The notes: generated by a model not told the origin, from the sequence alone. Counted from the first letter of the stretch, positions 1-8,439 are shown. The stretch: 64,000 nucleotides of DNA from Paracidovorax wautersii (GCF_900113035.1 NZ_FONX01000012.1:1-64000); one strand, 5' to 3'. A program made the numbers and translations.

Positions 1-41
1 TGAACTGACCCCCAGAAGTTGGATGAACTTCAAGGGGTTTC

Positions 42-560
42 ATGAAGAGGTACGAAGTGGAGTTCAAGCTGGAAGTTGTCCAGAGCTTCTTGGAAGGCGA
101 AGGCGGCGCGAAGCTTTTGGCTCGGCGGTGGTCGGTTCCCGAGGAGAAGATCCGCACTTGGGTGAGCCATTACCGTCTCCACGGCATCGACGGCTTGAGC
201 CCCAAGCGCAGCGCGTACAGTGCGCAGTTCAAGCTGCAGGTGCTGGCTCATCAGGATCGCGAGCAGCTTTCCAGCCGTCAGGTCGCGGCGATCTATGACA
301 TTCGCAATCCAAACCAGGTCGTGGTCTGGCGACGCAATCTCGATCAAGGCCGCTGGCAAGCGCGCGAGAGGGGGAAAGAAGAGCAGCCCAAGATGAAGCC
401 AGAACGGCGCTCTGCAGCACCGTCGAGCACGGTCGTTGCCGATGCGGAGAGAACCTTGCGGGAAGAGAACGAACGACTGCGCGCGGAGGTCGCGTACCTA
501 AAAAAATTGCAGGCCTTAATTCGGTCGAAGAGGTCAGCTGCGCCGACAAAGCGCGCCTGA
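42..560 (+). CDS. IS3-family transposase OrfA (helix-turn-helix subunit)
   Basis: 172 codons. It is a DNA-binding OrfA: two successive helix-turn-helix-like segments (about residues 10-60 and 65-115) contain the tryptophan and LARRW-type positions typical of IS150/IS3 OrfA. They are followed by a basic linker and a C-terminal leucine-zipper-like coiled coil (about 135-160, EENERLRAEVAYLKKL) used for multimerisation. OrfA alone normally binds the ends and represses transposition. The active transposase is the OrfAB fusion made by -1 frameshifting at 500-506. The ATG at 42 lies just inside the left inverted repeat. Confidence 0.9.
   Translation: MKRYEVEFKLEVVQSFLEGEGGAKLLARRWSVPEEKIRTWVSHYRLHGIDGLSPKRSAYSAQFKLQVLAHQDREQLSSRQVAAIYDIRNPNQVVVWRRNLDQGRWQARERGKEEQPKMKPERRSAAPSSTVVADAERTLREENERLRAEVAYLKKLQALIRSKRSAAPTKRA
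500..506 (+). promoter_or_regulatory. Programmed -1 frameshift heptamer A_AAA_AAA
   Basis: Seven adenines at 500-506 lie in the OrfA frame as CTA AAA AAA. Slipping back one base puts the ribosome in the orfB frame, which is open from here through 1399. The fused protein reads ...YLKKIAGLNSVEE... and would be 452 residues long. IS3 elements are known to make their transposase this way. The -1 frame is open across the whole junction, which supports real use of the site. Confidence 0.85.
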
Positions 561-568
561 TTGCCGGG

Positions 569-1399
569 TTGAGGCATGACCATAAGTTGGCGGACCTGTT
601 GCACATAGCGGGCCTGCCGCGCAGCACGTTCTACTACCAATGCCAGGCGACCCAGCACGCCGACCAGCAACGCGCAGTGGAAGCCAGAATCCGCACCATT
701 TACGACGAGCACAAGGGCCGCTACGGATACCGACGCATCACTGCGGTGCTGTGCAATTCAATGGCAGAACCGGTCAACCACAAGTGCGTGCAGCGTCTGA
801 TGCAGAAGATGGGGCTGCGCGCGTTGATTCGGGCGAAGAAGAGATCTCGGCATGTTCCGGGCATGAGCGATGAGCACGTGCCCAACGTTCTGCAGCGCGA
901 CTTCTGTGCGACCGCCCCGAACCAGAAGTGGGCGACCGATGTCACCGAGTTCAATGTGAGCGGCCACAAGCTCTACCTGTCGGCCTGTATGGACCTGTAC
1001 AACGGCGAGATCGTCGCGTACCGCATGGCAAGGCGTCCGGTCTTCGAGATGGTTTCCAGCATGCTTGAAGCCGCGCTCTCACGGGCCAGTTGCGTCACCA
1101 ACCTGATCGTGCACTCCGACCAAGGCTGGCACTACAAGATGCAGCCCTACCGAGCAATGCTCGCGCGACGCGGAGTCAAGCAAAGCATGAGCCGCAAAGG
1201 CAACTGCCTCGACAACGCGGCAATTGAAAGCTTCTTCGGCACTCTGAAGGCCGAGTATTTCCATCTCGAAAGGCCCGACAGCGTTGATGCGCTCGAAGCG
1301 GGCGTGCATGATTACGTCAACTACTACAACCACGAGCGCATCAAGCTCGGGCTGCAGGGGCTCAGTCCGGTGGGGTACCGATTGAGAAGCTCCGCCTGA
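569..1399 (+). CDS. IS3-family transposase OrfB (DDE integrase domain)
   Basis: 276 codons from the first ATG; in practice it is translated as the C-terminal part of OrfAB after the frameshift at 500-506. It holds an HTH_21-type segment (ARIRTIYDEHKGRYGYRRI) followed by the rve-type catalytic core. The acidic triad is visible: D in WATDVTEF, D in HSDQGWHY, and E in DNAAIESFFGTLKAEYF, with the usual D-E spacing of about 35 residues. It ends with the typical YNHERIKLGLQGLSPVGYR tail. The frame is intact, so the element could be active. Confidence 0.92.
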   Translation: MRHDHKLADLLHIAGLPRSTFYYQCQATQHADQQRAVEARIRTIYDEHKGRYGYRRITAVLCNSMAEPVNHKCVQRLMQKMGLRALIRAKKRSRHVPGMSDEHVPNVLQRDFCATAPNQKWATDVTEFNVSGHKLYLSACMDLYNGEIVAYRMARRPVFEMVSSMLEAALSRASCVTNLIVHSDQGWHYKMQPYRAMLARRGVKQSMSRKGNCLDNAAIESFFGTLKAEYFHLERPDSVDALEAGVHDYVNYYNHERIKLGLQGLSPVGYRLRSSA

Positions 1400-1440
1400 T
1401 CGGCGGAATCGTGACCGTCCAACTTCTGGGGGGCAGTTCA

Positions 1441-1548
1441 AAACCGGGGCGATTCACTTTCCAGGCGGCCAAGCGGGCTTGGGATGAGCGGGACCGCAGG
1501 ATGGGAAGGTCCCCACCATCCAAGAAAGAATTAAAAGACTACTGGTGA
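1441..1548 (+). pseudogene. C-terminal remnant of a gene cut by the IS
   Basis: Directly after the IS end, one frame is open from 1441 to a TGA at 1546-1548: 35 codons including KPGRFTFQAAKRAWDERD and SKKELKDYW, with no start codon. The charged, tryptophan-containing sequence reads like a real protein tail. The stop is 21 bases before the ATG of the next gene (1570), as expected for two co-transcribed genes. I therefore read it as the 3' end of a gene interrupted by the IS, whose upstream part lies outside the window. The product is not recognisable from 35 residues. Confidence 0.6.
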
Positions 1549-1569
1549 ACCCCTTATTTCGAGACAAAA

Positions 1570-3324
1570 ATGAACCGCGATTTCCTTGCCGAATTTCCAA
1601 TACCGTCACATCTCCTCCCGGCCAAGCTGCAGGCGCTGTTGACTCCCGTTGGACTAATTCCTACCGAGATGGTCGAGGTCAGCAGCCGTTTCGACTCGGA
1701 CCCCGCCGTGAAGCCCAGGGAATATGCGTACATGGCAATGGCTGTGGTTCCAGAGGGGGCCGCCGCAGATTGCCTGAGCAATCTGCGAGGTACGGTACTG
1801 GTGGCGGAGTCCAAGCCCGTCCTGCGCGAGAAGGGCAATGTCGAGAATTTCGCCCCCTGCCTCGCCGGGCAGGACTACATCGTGGCCTCTTGGGGAAGTG
1901 GCTCGTCATACACCTACAACTTGGCCGAGAAGGTGTGGATGGCTCTGGGGCTCGTTCCGAGATGCCTCGGAAACACGGAGCAGCGACTGGCCTACGACGA
2001 CTTGAGCCTTCCCAGTTTCGACGTCGCAGACGGTGACGTTTCGGCCGAATTCCACTGGGAGGCGTCCCGAAACATCCGCTGGCGCATGCGCAATGACTAC
2101 TTGCGCAGGTACCTCTGGCTGCGCGGCGCCGTGGGTGTTCGGTGCTTCTACTACCAAGGGACTGTGGAGGACCGCGCGGAAATCCGAGGGCTGATGGGTG
2201 GCAAAGCTCACGTTTGCATCGGCGCAAGAGATTCCTGGTTCGAAGTGGATATTCGAGAGCACGACGGCAGATTGGTGCTCCAGGTGTGGGCCGCTGTGGT
2301 CGCGGTCGCCTGCGAGCGAAGCGCCGAGCCCAGCGCGGAGGGCCTTGTTTGGCCAGGCATTGCAGACCCCGTGACCAGTGACCGCGCCAACGCCTGGCTG
2401 GCCAGTCCAACGGTATACCTTGACGACAGATTCTTGGAGCGCTACGAACAGAATCTGTACTACGGCTCGCTGCCGCTCTACTACGGACAATGGCTGTGCA
2501 ACCCTTCGTACCGGGGTCAGTGGGCCTTTTCGGACTGCCGGCGGGCCGGCCGAAACATCATTGAGGTCCCGCTGCGGGAGATCTACAAGCCGAAGCCTGA
2601 CTCGGAAATCCTGCATGCCCATGCGTTTGCGATAACGCCAGAGGAAGCTCAGGCGCGCGGACTGGACGGCGAGCACGTTGCCAACAAGACTCACAGGCTG
2701 CTCCAACAATTGCTCGACCTGGGCGACAACCTTTCCAAGCTTGGGCATGTCGCCGGCATTGAGAAATCGCCGGCAGATTGGGTGGGGTTCGACCGTGCCA
2801 AACTGGACTATTACGGCTGGACCGCATACGGCCAGTTGGGCCGGCTCGCGCAGGTGGCTCCGCTGCAGATGACCCAGCAGGCGTTCTTGTCACGGTGCAA
2901 GAGCTTGCACGAGATTTGGCAACGAATTCCTGACGGTCTTCTTCGGCAATTGCTGCATGCGGCGGGCGTGCCGAAGGACCCGTCGAAGGGTCTCAAGAGC
3001 CTGAAGCTTCTAGAGGCCTTGCTGAATGTCACGCAGCGAATGGGCGCCCAGCAGGAGAGAGTTGATTCCTTGTTGTCCAAGGAAGCCCCAGAGGGCTGGT
3101 CCGAGCGAAACCCGAACATGGCCCCCCTGTTCCTGAACAACGATTTGCGCATCGCGGATGCTCATGAGGCTGTCAGCGAAGCGATCAAGACGCTCGAGAA
3201 AATGGGATTTGAGGTCGCCAGCCTGAAAGCCGGCTATGGCCTTGCCTTGGACTTCGTTTTTGATGGAGTGATTCGAGCGTTCGAATCGGTCAATCAGGCT
3301 CTAGGGAGCTTGCTCTCTCGGTAG
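1570..3324 (+). CDS. Orphan protein of unknown function, accessory DNA
   Basis: 584 codons, ATG at 1570 with a weak GAGA ribosome site. I do not recognise a domain. The protein is soluble-looking, with no signal peptide or clear membrane span, and rich in Trp, Tyr and Arg in the middle (about residues 170-330, e.g. RWRMRNDYLRRYLWLRG and YYGSLPLYYGQWLC). Its C-terminal half is helical (about 375-580). Cysteines are scattered and do not form a zinc pair pattern. GC is lower than its neighbours: two 60-base lines counted by hand gave 62% and 57%, against roughly 70% elsewhere. It follows an IS-truncated partner gene and ends before a hairpin, which suggests a small acquired operon. A defence or mobile-element role is possible but not shown. 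Confidence 0.75.
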   Translation: MNRDFLAEFPIPSHLLPAKLQALLTPVGLIPTEMVEVSSRFDSDPAVKPREYAYMAMAVVPEGAAADCLSNLRGTVLVAESKPVLREKGNVENFAPCLAGQDYIVASWGSGSSYTYNLAEKVWMALGLVPRCLGNTEQRLAYDDLSLPSFDVADGDVSAEFHWEASRNIRWRMRNDYLRRYLWLRGAVGVRCFYYQGTVEDRAEIRGLMGGKAHVCIGARDSWFEVDIREHDGRLVLQVWAAVVAVACERSAEPSAEGLVWPGIADPVTSDRANAWLASPTVYLDDRFLERYEQNLYYGSLPLYYGQWLCNPSYRGQWAFSDCRRAGRNIIEVPLREIYKPKPDSEILHAHAFAITPEEAQARGLDGEHVANKTHRLLQQLLDLGDNLSKLGHVAGIEKSPADWVGFDRAKLDYYGWTAYGQLGRLAQVAPLQMTQQAFLSRCKSLHEIWQRIPDGLLRQLLHAAGVPKDPSKGLKSLKLLEALLNVTQRMGAQQERVDSLLSKEAPEGWSERNPNMAPLFLNNDLRIADAHEAVSEAIKTLEKMGFEVASLKAGYGLALDFVFDGVIRAFESVNQALGSLLSR

Positions 3325-3337
3325 GCCGGGGCTCCGT

Positions 3338-3367
3338 ATTACGGAACATTACGGAACTTGTCCGTAA
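3338..3367 (+). repeat. Tandem 10-bp repeat plus hairpin after the orphan gene
   Basis: ATTACGGAAC occurs twice in direct tandem (3338-3357). The second unit also forms the left arm of a 7-bp perfect hairpin, TTACGGA (3349-3355), loop ACTTG, TCCGTAA (3361-3367), followed by CGGCGTCTTTT. The first unit also sits in the palindrome CCGTATTACGG (3334-3344). It may be a weak terminator for the orphan gene or a protein-binding site with repeated half-sites. Confidence 0.5.
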
Positions 3368-3487
3368 CGGCGTCTTTTCGTTGCGGCAGCGCGACGCCCT
3401 GCTAATTTTCTCTTCGAGCCACTTTGATTTCACCTAAGTCTTTGATTTGGAGGGACTTTGGCCATCTGCTCGATAACACCCACACCC

Positions 3488-3521
3488 AAAAAGAAAGCGG
3501 CCTGAGGGCCGCTTTCTTTTT
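3488..3521. terminator. Strong bidirectional intrinsic terminator
   Basis: A perfect 15-bp stem, AAAAAGAAAGCGGCC (3488-3502) with its complement (3507-3521), closes a 4-base loop TGAG. Runs of A on one side and T on the other let it terminate transcription in both directions: the accessory operon from the left and the acyltransferase/hemL transcript from the right. It separates the accessory region from the core genome. Confidence 0.9.
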
Positions 3522-3550
3522 GGGGGGAACCGGGGGCTGGTGGTGGTCTG

Positions 3551-3620
3551 GAGCTTTCAAGCCGAAAAGGCCTACAGCCCTTGATCCATCAGCGCCAGAT
3601 GCTATGGTTTTTGATGTGGC
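3551..3620 (-). repeat. Dispersed repeat R1, copy E
   Basis: Minus-strand copy of the R1 repeat found also near 20.9, 23.2, 45.0 and 59.8 kb: an ATAGC block, a degenerate GC stem around CTTGAT, then GGCC..TTGAAA. It overlaps the end of the acyltransferase gene, supplying its last codons and the TAG stop at 3602-3604. Confidence 0.7.
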
Positions 3621-4498
3621 TCTACAGCAGGGTCGGCAGGGGAGGCGGTGGGGCCGGTGCCCAGCCAGGTATCCAGCCGCGCGTCCTTCTCGCGCCACAG
3701 CCCGTCCAGCCATTCCTGCATGGCATTGCGCGCGCCGGCCCGCGAGGGGGCGCCGGGCACCGGGCGCCGCTCGACGTGCACGATGACGCGGCCCAGGCGG
3801 CCCGCCAGGGCGTCGGAGAAGCTGGGCACGCCGTCGGGGTAGGCGATGGTCACGTCCAGCACCGAATCCAGCTGGTCGTGCAGGGTCTGCAGCGCGGTGG
3901 CCATGCCACCGTACTTGGGCACCAGCAGGTGGCGGTAGGGCGATGCCTGCTCGGCATGCTTTTCGGGCGTGAAGCGCGTGCCTTCGGCGAAGTTCATCAC
4001 GGCCGTGGGCATGCGGCGGAACTTCTCGCACGCGGCCTTGGCGGCGCGCAGGTCCTGCCGGGCGCTGGCGCCGCCGCTGCTGCGGCGCATGAACGGGAAG
4101 TCCAGCGCCCACCAGGCCAGGCCGATCACCGGCACGTAGATCAGCTCGTACTTGAGGAAGAACTTCAGGAGCGGAATGCGCCGGTTGAAGACGCGCTGCA
4201 TCACGAGGATGTCCACCCAGCTCTGGTGGTTGCAGGTGACGAGGTACCAGTGGCGCGGGCTCAAGCCCTCCAGGCCCGACACCTGCCAGCGCGCGGGGTT
4301 GGCCGCGCGGATCCAGAGGTTGTTGATGCCGATCCACAGCTCGGCCAGGGCGGCCAGCACGCGGTCGGTCACGCGCCGCACGGGCGCGAAGGGCAGCACC
4401 AGCTTGGCCAGTGCGAAGGGCATCATCAGCGAGAAGCAGCCCACGGTATTGAGCGCCAGCACCAGGCCGCACGCCACCATCTTCAGCAAGGCGAACAT
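3602..4498 (-). CDS. YihG/PlsC-type lysophospholipid acyltransferase
   Basis: 298 codons. A membrane-bound acyltransferase of the LPLAT superfamily, expected to transfer an acyl chain to lysophosphatidic acid or a related lipid. An N-terminal hydrophobic segment (about 1-35) is followed by the catalytic HX4D box NHQSWVD (about 90) and the substrate motif FAEGTRFTPEKH (about 175). Length and motif spelling resemble YihG rather than the shorter PlsC encoded at 22413. One base separates it from the hemL stop, so it is probably co-transcribed with thiD-hemL. The last residues and stop come from a dispersed repeat, which suggests the C-terminus was altered by the repeat. Confidence 0.85.
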   Translation of the reverse strand: MFALLKMVACGLVLALNTVGCFSLMMPFALAKLVLPFAPVRRVTDRVLAALAELWIGINNLWIRAANPARWQVSGLEGLSPRHWYLVTCNHQSWVDILVMQRVFNRRIPLLKFFLKYELIYVPVIGLAWWALDFPFMRRSSGGASARQDLRAAKAACEKFRRMPTAVMNFAEGTRFTPEKHAEQASPYRHLLVPKYGGMATALQTLHDQLDSVLDVTIAYPDGVPSFSDALAGRLGRVIVHVERRPVPGAPSRAGARNAMQEWLDGLWREKDARLDTWLGTGPTASPADPAVEPHQKP

Positions 4499-4499
4499 C

Positions 4500-5813
4500 T
4501 CAGGAGCGGGCCCAGGTCTGGAAGACTTCGGCCGCCGCGGCGACGGTCGCGGCGATGTCTTCGTCGGTGTGCGCCGCGCTCACGAAGCCGGCCTCGTACA
4601 GCGCCGGGGCGATGTAGATGCCGCGGTCGAGCAGGCCGTGGAAGAGGGCGTTGAAGCGCGCCCCGTCGGTGGTCATCACCGTCGGGTAGTTCTGCGGCAG
4701 CTCGGGCAGCAGGAAGAAGCCGAACATGCCGCCTTCGCTGTCGGCGCTGAAGGGCACGCCCGCCGCCTGCGCGGCCTGGGCCAGGCCCTGCACGAGCGAG
4801 CGGGTGCGCGCGCCCAGCGCTTCATAGAAGCCGGGCTTGGCGATCTCGCGCAGCGTGGCCAGGCCGCAGGCGGTGGCCACCGGGTTGCCCGAGAGCGTGC
4901 CGGCCTGATAGACCGGGCCCAGCGGCGCCAGCTGTTCCATGACCGCGCGCGGGCCGCCGAAGGCCGCCAGCGGCATGCCGCCGCCGATCACCTTGCCGAG
5001 CACGGTGATGTCGGGCTTGAAGCCGGGGATGGCCTGGGCGTAGAGGCTCTGCGCGCTGCCCAGGGCCACGCGGAAGCCGGTCATCACCTCGTCGAACACC
5101 AGCATCGCGCCGTGCTGGGTGCAGAGCTCGCGGCAGCGGCGCATGAAGGGCACGCTCGCGCGCACGAAGTTCATGTTGCCGGCGATGGGCTCGATCATCA
5201 GCCCGGCGATCTCGCTGCCGTGCAGCGCGAAGGCCTCTTCGAGCTGGGCGATGTCGTTGTATTCGAGCACCAGGGTGTGCTGCACCACTTCGGGCGGCAC
5301 GCCCGCGCTGGTGGCATGGCCGAAGGTGGCCAGGCCCGAGCCGGCCTTGACCAGCAGCGCGTCGGCATGGCCGTGGTAGCAGCCGTTGAACTTGATGATC
5401 TTGCTGCGGCCGGTGGCGCCGCGCGCCAGGCGGATGGCGCTCATGCCGGCCTCGGTGCCGGAGCTGACCAAGCGGATCATCTCCATGGAAGGCACGTGGC
5501 GCAGGATCTCTTCGGCCAGATCGACCTCGCGCTCGGTGGGCGCGCCGAAGCTGAAGCCGTCCAGCGCGGCCTTCTGCACGGCCTCCAGCACGGCCGGGTG
5601 GCCGTGGCCCAGGATCATGGGACCCCAGGAGCCGATGTAGTCGATGAAACGCTGGCCGTTGGCGTCCCAGAAATAGGCGCCCTGTGCGCGCTGCACGAAG
5701 CGGGGCGTGCCGCCCACGGCGCGGAAGGCGCGCACGGGCGAGTTGACGCCGCCGGGGATGAGCGCCTTGGCGCGCTCGAAGAGGGGAAGGTTCAGGTCAG
5801 TGCTGGGTGTCAT
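4500..5813 (-). CDS. hemL: Glutamate-1-semialdehyde 2,1-aminomutase
   Basis: 437 codons, the usual family length. A cytosolic PLP enzyme that converts glutamate-1-semialdehyde to 5-aminolevulinate, the last step of the C5 route to tetrapyrroles. The N-terminus reads [15 protein letters not shown], and the fold-type I signature includes the substrate loop [13 protein letters not shown]. The catalytic lysine is in [18 protein letters not shown] (about 265-280), with FDEVMTGFR before it. Its start overlaps the end of the thiD homologue by 17 bases, so the two genes are translationally linked. Confidence 0.97.
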   Translation of the reverse strand: MTPSTDLNLPLFERAKALIPGGVNSPVRAFRAVGGTPRFVQRAQGAYFWDANGQRFIDYIGSWGPMILGHGHPAVLEAVQKAALDGFSFGAPTEREVDLAEEILRHVPSMEMIRLVSSGTEAGMSAIRLARGATGRSKIIKFNGCYHGHADALLVKAGSGLATFGHATSAGVPPEVVQHTLVLEYNDIAQLEEAFALHGSEIAGLMIEPIAGNMNFVRASVPFMRRCRELCTQHGAMLVFDEVMTGFRVALGSAQSLYAQAIPGFKPDITVLGKVIGGGMPLAAFGGPRAVMEQLAPLGPVYQAGTLSGNPVATACGLATLREIAKPGFYEALGARTRSLVQGLAQAAQAAGVPFSADSEGGMFGFFLLPELPQNYPTVMTTDGARFNALFHGLLDRGIYIAPALYEAGFVSAAHTDEDIAATVAAAAEVFQTWARS

Positions 5814-6762
5814 GAGGGGGCATCACGAAGCCATCGGTGGCCGTGGGATCTTGCGGCGGCTCGTCATCGCTGGGGCCGTCGTCGTCTTCATCGTCGGGCT
5901 GGGCCCAGAACATGCGGTCGGGCAGCACGTGGCCCATGCCGGGGCGAAAGCCCGCGTCCAGGCAGCTGTCCAGATAGGAAAGCGCCTCGGCCGTGGCTTC
6001 GGCCAGGTCGTCGCCGCTGGCGATCAGGGCGGTGAGCGCGGCCGAGAGGGTTTCACCGGCGCCAGAGAAGGTGGCCTCGAAGCGCTCGAAGCGCGCGGAG
6101 CTGAGCACGGCCTGGGGCGAGGCGAGCACGTTGTCGATGAACTGGTCGGGCGCCGGAATGCCCGTGACCAGCACATAGGGCACGCCCATGGCGGATGCGG
6201 CCATGGCCAGGTCGCGCGCGGAAGGGGCCCGCTCGTTGCCCCAGTCGGGCAGCAGCCAGCGCCGCAGCGTGCTGTAGTTGCCCACCAGCACCGAGGTCTG
6301 CGGCAGCAGCAGTTCCTGGAAGGCGTCGAGGTACTGGTCGATCAGGTCGTCGCGCCACCACGAGAGGTTGGGCATGTAGGCGATGACCGGCACGTCGGCA
6401 TAGTCGGAGGCCACCTCGGCGATGGCGCTGAGGTTCTCCGGGCTGCCCGCGAAGCCGACCTTGATGGCCTGCACCGGCATGTCTTCCAGCACGGCACGGG
6501 CCTGCTCGGCGACGGCTTCGTCGTCGAAGGCGTAGTGGTCGAAGATCTCGGCCGTGTCGCGGGCATAGGCGCCGGTCACGACGGCTACCGGGTGGCCGCC
6601 GACCGATGCGATGGTGGCGATGTCGGCCGTGAGGCCGCCTGCGCCGCTCGGGTCGCTGGCATTGAAGACCAGCACGCACACGGGGGCGAAGGCGTCCTCG
6701 GCGTCCGCCGCCATGTCGGTGCCGGAGGCGGGATCGGGAGGGGGGGAGGTGTGGGTCGTCAT
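5797..6762 (-). CDS. thiD: Hydroxymethylpyrimidine/phosphomethylpyrimidine kinase family (ThiD-like)
   Basis: 321 residues from the ATG at 6762; an in-frame ATG at 6813 would add 17. A ribokinase-fold kinase expected to phosphorylate HMP and HMP-P in thiamine synthesis. The N-terminal motif [15 protein letters not shown] (about 35-50) and the C-terminal anion-hole stretch [17 protein letters not shown] (about 240) are present but drift from the usual GTGCTLSA. The tail after about 290 is long and very acidic ([12 protein letters not shown]), which is unusual. Thus it is a ThiD homologue whose exact substrate is less certain. It pairs with hemL and is divergent from the rubredoxin gene. Confidence 0.8.
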   Translation of the reverse strand: MTTHTSPPPDPASGTDMAADAEDAFAPVCVLVFNASDPSGAGGLTADIATIASVGGHPVAVVTGAYARDTAEIFDHYAFDDEAVAEQARAVLEDMPVQAIKVGFAGSPENLSAIAEVASDYADVPVIAYMPNLSWWRDDLIDQYLDAFQELLLPQTSVLVGNYSTLRRWLLPDWGNERAPSARDLAMAASAMGVPYVLVTGIPAPDQFIDNVLASPQAVLSSARFERFEATFSGAGETLSAALTALIASGDDLAEATAEALSYLDSCLDAGFRPGMGHVLPDRMFWAQPDDEDDDGPSDDEPPQDPTATDGFVMPPHDTQH

Positions 6763-6861
6763 GGGCCTGGCGCCGGCCTCAAGCCGAGGCACGAAAGCTG
6801 CATCCTGCGTCATAGTGGCTGGATACAATCGTTCCATTCTATGTGAACGCCTCTGTAACCC

Positions 6862-7035
6862 GTGACCGATCCCAAAACCTGGATGTGCCTGATTTGCGGA
6901 TGGATCTATGACGAAGCGCAGGGAGCGCCCGAGCATGGCATCGCACCCGGCACCGCATGGGACGATGTGCCCATGAACTGGACCTGCCCCGAATGCGGCG
7001 CGCGCAAGGACGACTTCGAGATGGTCGCCATCTAG
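6862..7035 (+). CDS. rubA: Rubredoxin, GTG start
   Basis: 57 residues: VTDPKTWMCLICGWIYDEA... with two CxxCG/CxxC knuckles (MCLICG and WTCPECG) that bind one iron for single-electron transfer. The start must be GTG at 6862, because an in-frame TAA lies at 6856-6858 and the next ATG would remove most of the first knuckle. The sequence TACAAT at 6824-6829 is a fair -10 element. The gene sits between thiD (divergent) and pilG, an arrangement I recall from other Burkholderiales. Confidence 0.92.
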   Translation: MTDPKTWMCLICGWIYDEAQGAPEHGIAPGTAWDDVPMNWTCPECGARKDDFEMVAI

Positions 7036-7086
7036 GCGCGAGCCCCTGGCCCCTGCCAGCGTTGGTTTTTTCATTCCCCTGGAGCA

Positions 7087-7494
7087 ATGACATTGACTAC
7101 GACGACAGGTAGCGCCTTCAAGGTGCTGGTGGTGGACGACAGCAACACCATCCGCCGCAGCGCCGAGATCTTCCTCAAGCAGGGCGGGCACGAGGTGCTG
7201 CTGGCCGACGACGGCTTCGACGCCCTCGCCAAGGTCAACGACCATCAGCCCCAGCTGATCTTCTGCGACATCCTCATGCCCAAGCTGGATGGCTACCAGA
7301 CCTGCGCCATCATCAAGCGCAACGCCCGTTTCGCCGATATTCCCGTGGTGATGCTCTCCTCCAAGGACGGGGTCTTCGACAAGGCCCGCGGCCGGATGGT
7401 GGGCTGCCAGGACTACCTCACCAAACCTTTCACCAAGGACCAGCTGCTGCAAGCCGTGCAGCAGTTCGGTCATGCCCAACCAGGAGCCTTGTAA
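7087..7494 (+). CDS. pilG: Twitching-motility response regulator PilG
   Basis: 135 codons. A single REC domain: acidic pair VVDD near residue 17, phospho-acceptor D in FCDILMPKLDG, T/S in MLSSKD and K in YLTKPF. Single-domain regulators of this kind receive phosphate from the ChpA kinase and act on pilus extension motors. The GGAG ribosome site is very close to the ATG at 7087. An in-frame TTG at 7093, eight bases after GGAG, is an alternative start. It heads the operon pilG-pilH-pilI-pilJ-chpA. Confidence 0.92.
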   Translation: MTLTTTTGSAFKVLVVDDSNTIRRSAEIFLKQGGHEVLLADDGFDALAKVNDHQPQLIFCDILMPKLDGYQTCAIIKRNARFADIPVVMLSSKDGVFDKARGRMVGCQDYLTKPFTKDQLLQAVQQFGHAQPGAL

Positions 7495-7859
7495 TGCCGA
7501 TCCGGAAAGTGCTGGTCGTTGACGACTCGAAGACCGAGCTGATGTTCCTGACCGACCTGCTGCAGAAGAAGGGCATGCAGGTGCGGACCGCCGAGAACGC
7601 CGACGAGGCCTTCCGGCGCCTGGCCGAAGAGAAGCCCGACCTGATCCTGATGGACGTGGTCATGCCGGGCCAGAACGGCTTCCAGCTCACGCGCTCGATC
7701 TCGCGCGACCCGCAGTACGCCGACGTGCCCATCATCATGTGCACCAGCAAGAACCAGGAGACCGACCGCGTCTGGGGCATGCGCCAGGGCGCGCGCGGCT
7801 ACATCACCAAGCCCGTCGATGCGGCAGAGCTGCAGGCCAAGATCGACGCGCTGAACTGA
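7494..7859 (+). CDS. pilH: Twitching-motility response regulator PilH
   Basis: 121 codons. A second stand-alone REC domain (VVDDSKTELMF, phospho-acceptor D in LMDVVMPGQNG, K in YITKPVD). In the Pseudomonas Pil-Chp system PilH acts against or as phosphate sink for PilG. Its ATG overlaps the pilG stop (TAATG), so the two are translated together and should be made in fixed ratio. Confidence 0.92.
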   Translation: MPIRKVLVVDDSKTELMFLTDLLQKKGMQVRTAENADEAFRRLAEEKPDLILMDVVMPGQNGFQLTRSISRDPQYADVPIIMCTSKNQETDRVWGMRQGARGYITKPVDAAELQAKIDALN

Positions 7860-7911
7860 CGCGGCGTGAAACCGACCGCCATGCCCTCCCAGACCGCCCG
7901 GCCCGCGCCCC

Positions 7912-8439
7912 ATGGCCAATCGTGAAGCGCTGAGGGAGCTGCAGGCCCGCCTCGCCGCCCGGCTGCAGGCCGCGCGTGGCGAGGGCTCGGCCATTTCCTC
8001 GTGGCTGGCGGTCGAGTCGGCCGGGCTGCGCCTGCTGCTGCCGCTGGAGCAGGCGGGCGAGATATTCCCCTGGCGCGGCGTGCGCCCGGTGCCCTACACC
8101 CAGCCCTGGTTCCTCGGCGTCGCCAACCTGCGCGGCGTGCTGGTCGGCGTGGCGGACGTGGCGGCGCTGCTGGGCGCCCCCGGCCCCCGGAGCGATGCGG
8201 CGCTGGCCGAATCCAGCCTGCTGTCGCTGAACGCGGCGTTCGAGGTCAATGCCGCGCTGCTGGTCGAACGCCTGGCCGGCCTGCGCGGGCCCGACGCCTT
8301 CGTCGCGTCCGAGCCGCCGGCCGCCGGCGCGCCGCCCTATCTCGGCCCCTGCCATATCGACGCCCAGGGCGGGCGCTGGCAGGTGCTCGATCTCCAGGCC
8401 CTGTCGCAGCACCCTGCGTTCCTCGGCATCAGTGTCTGA
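7912..8439 (+). CDS. pilI: CheW-like adaptor PilI
   Basis: 175 codons. One CheW domain, which couples the receptor PilJ to the kinase ChpA. Visible landmarks are FPWRGVRPVPYTQPWFLGVANLRGVLVGVADVAALLG (about 55-95), the usual CheW core. Fifty-two bases separate it from pilH. Another in-frame reading through 8249 belongs to a shadow frame of pilJ and is not used. Confidence 0.9.
   Translation: MANREALRELQARLAARLQAARGEGSAISSWLAVESAGLRLLLPLEQAGEIFPWRGVRPVPYTQPWFLGVANLRGVLVGVADVAALLGAPGPRSDAALAESSLLSLNAAFEVNAALLVERLAGLRGPDAFVASEPPAAGAPPYLGPCHIDAQGGRWQVLDLQALSQHPAFLGISV

Larger units (their letters stand above)
1..1440 (+). mobile_element. Complete IS3-family insertion sequence (IS150-like)
   Basis: A 1440-bp element bounded by 23-bp terminal inverted repeats at 1-23 and 1418-1440, identical except for one base, with the TG...CA ends usual for IS3 elements. 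It carries overlapping orfA and orfB and an A7 slippery site. Window base 1 coincides with the left tip, so the left target duplication cannot be seen. The sequence may also start here because an assembly broke at a repeated IS. The right end abuts the last 35 codons of an interrupted gene. Family assignment rests on the OrfA/OrfB layout and the DDE motif. The exact ISfinder name is not known. Confidence 0.93.
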
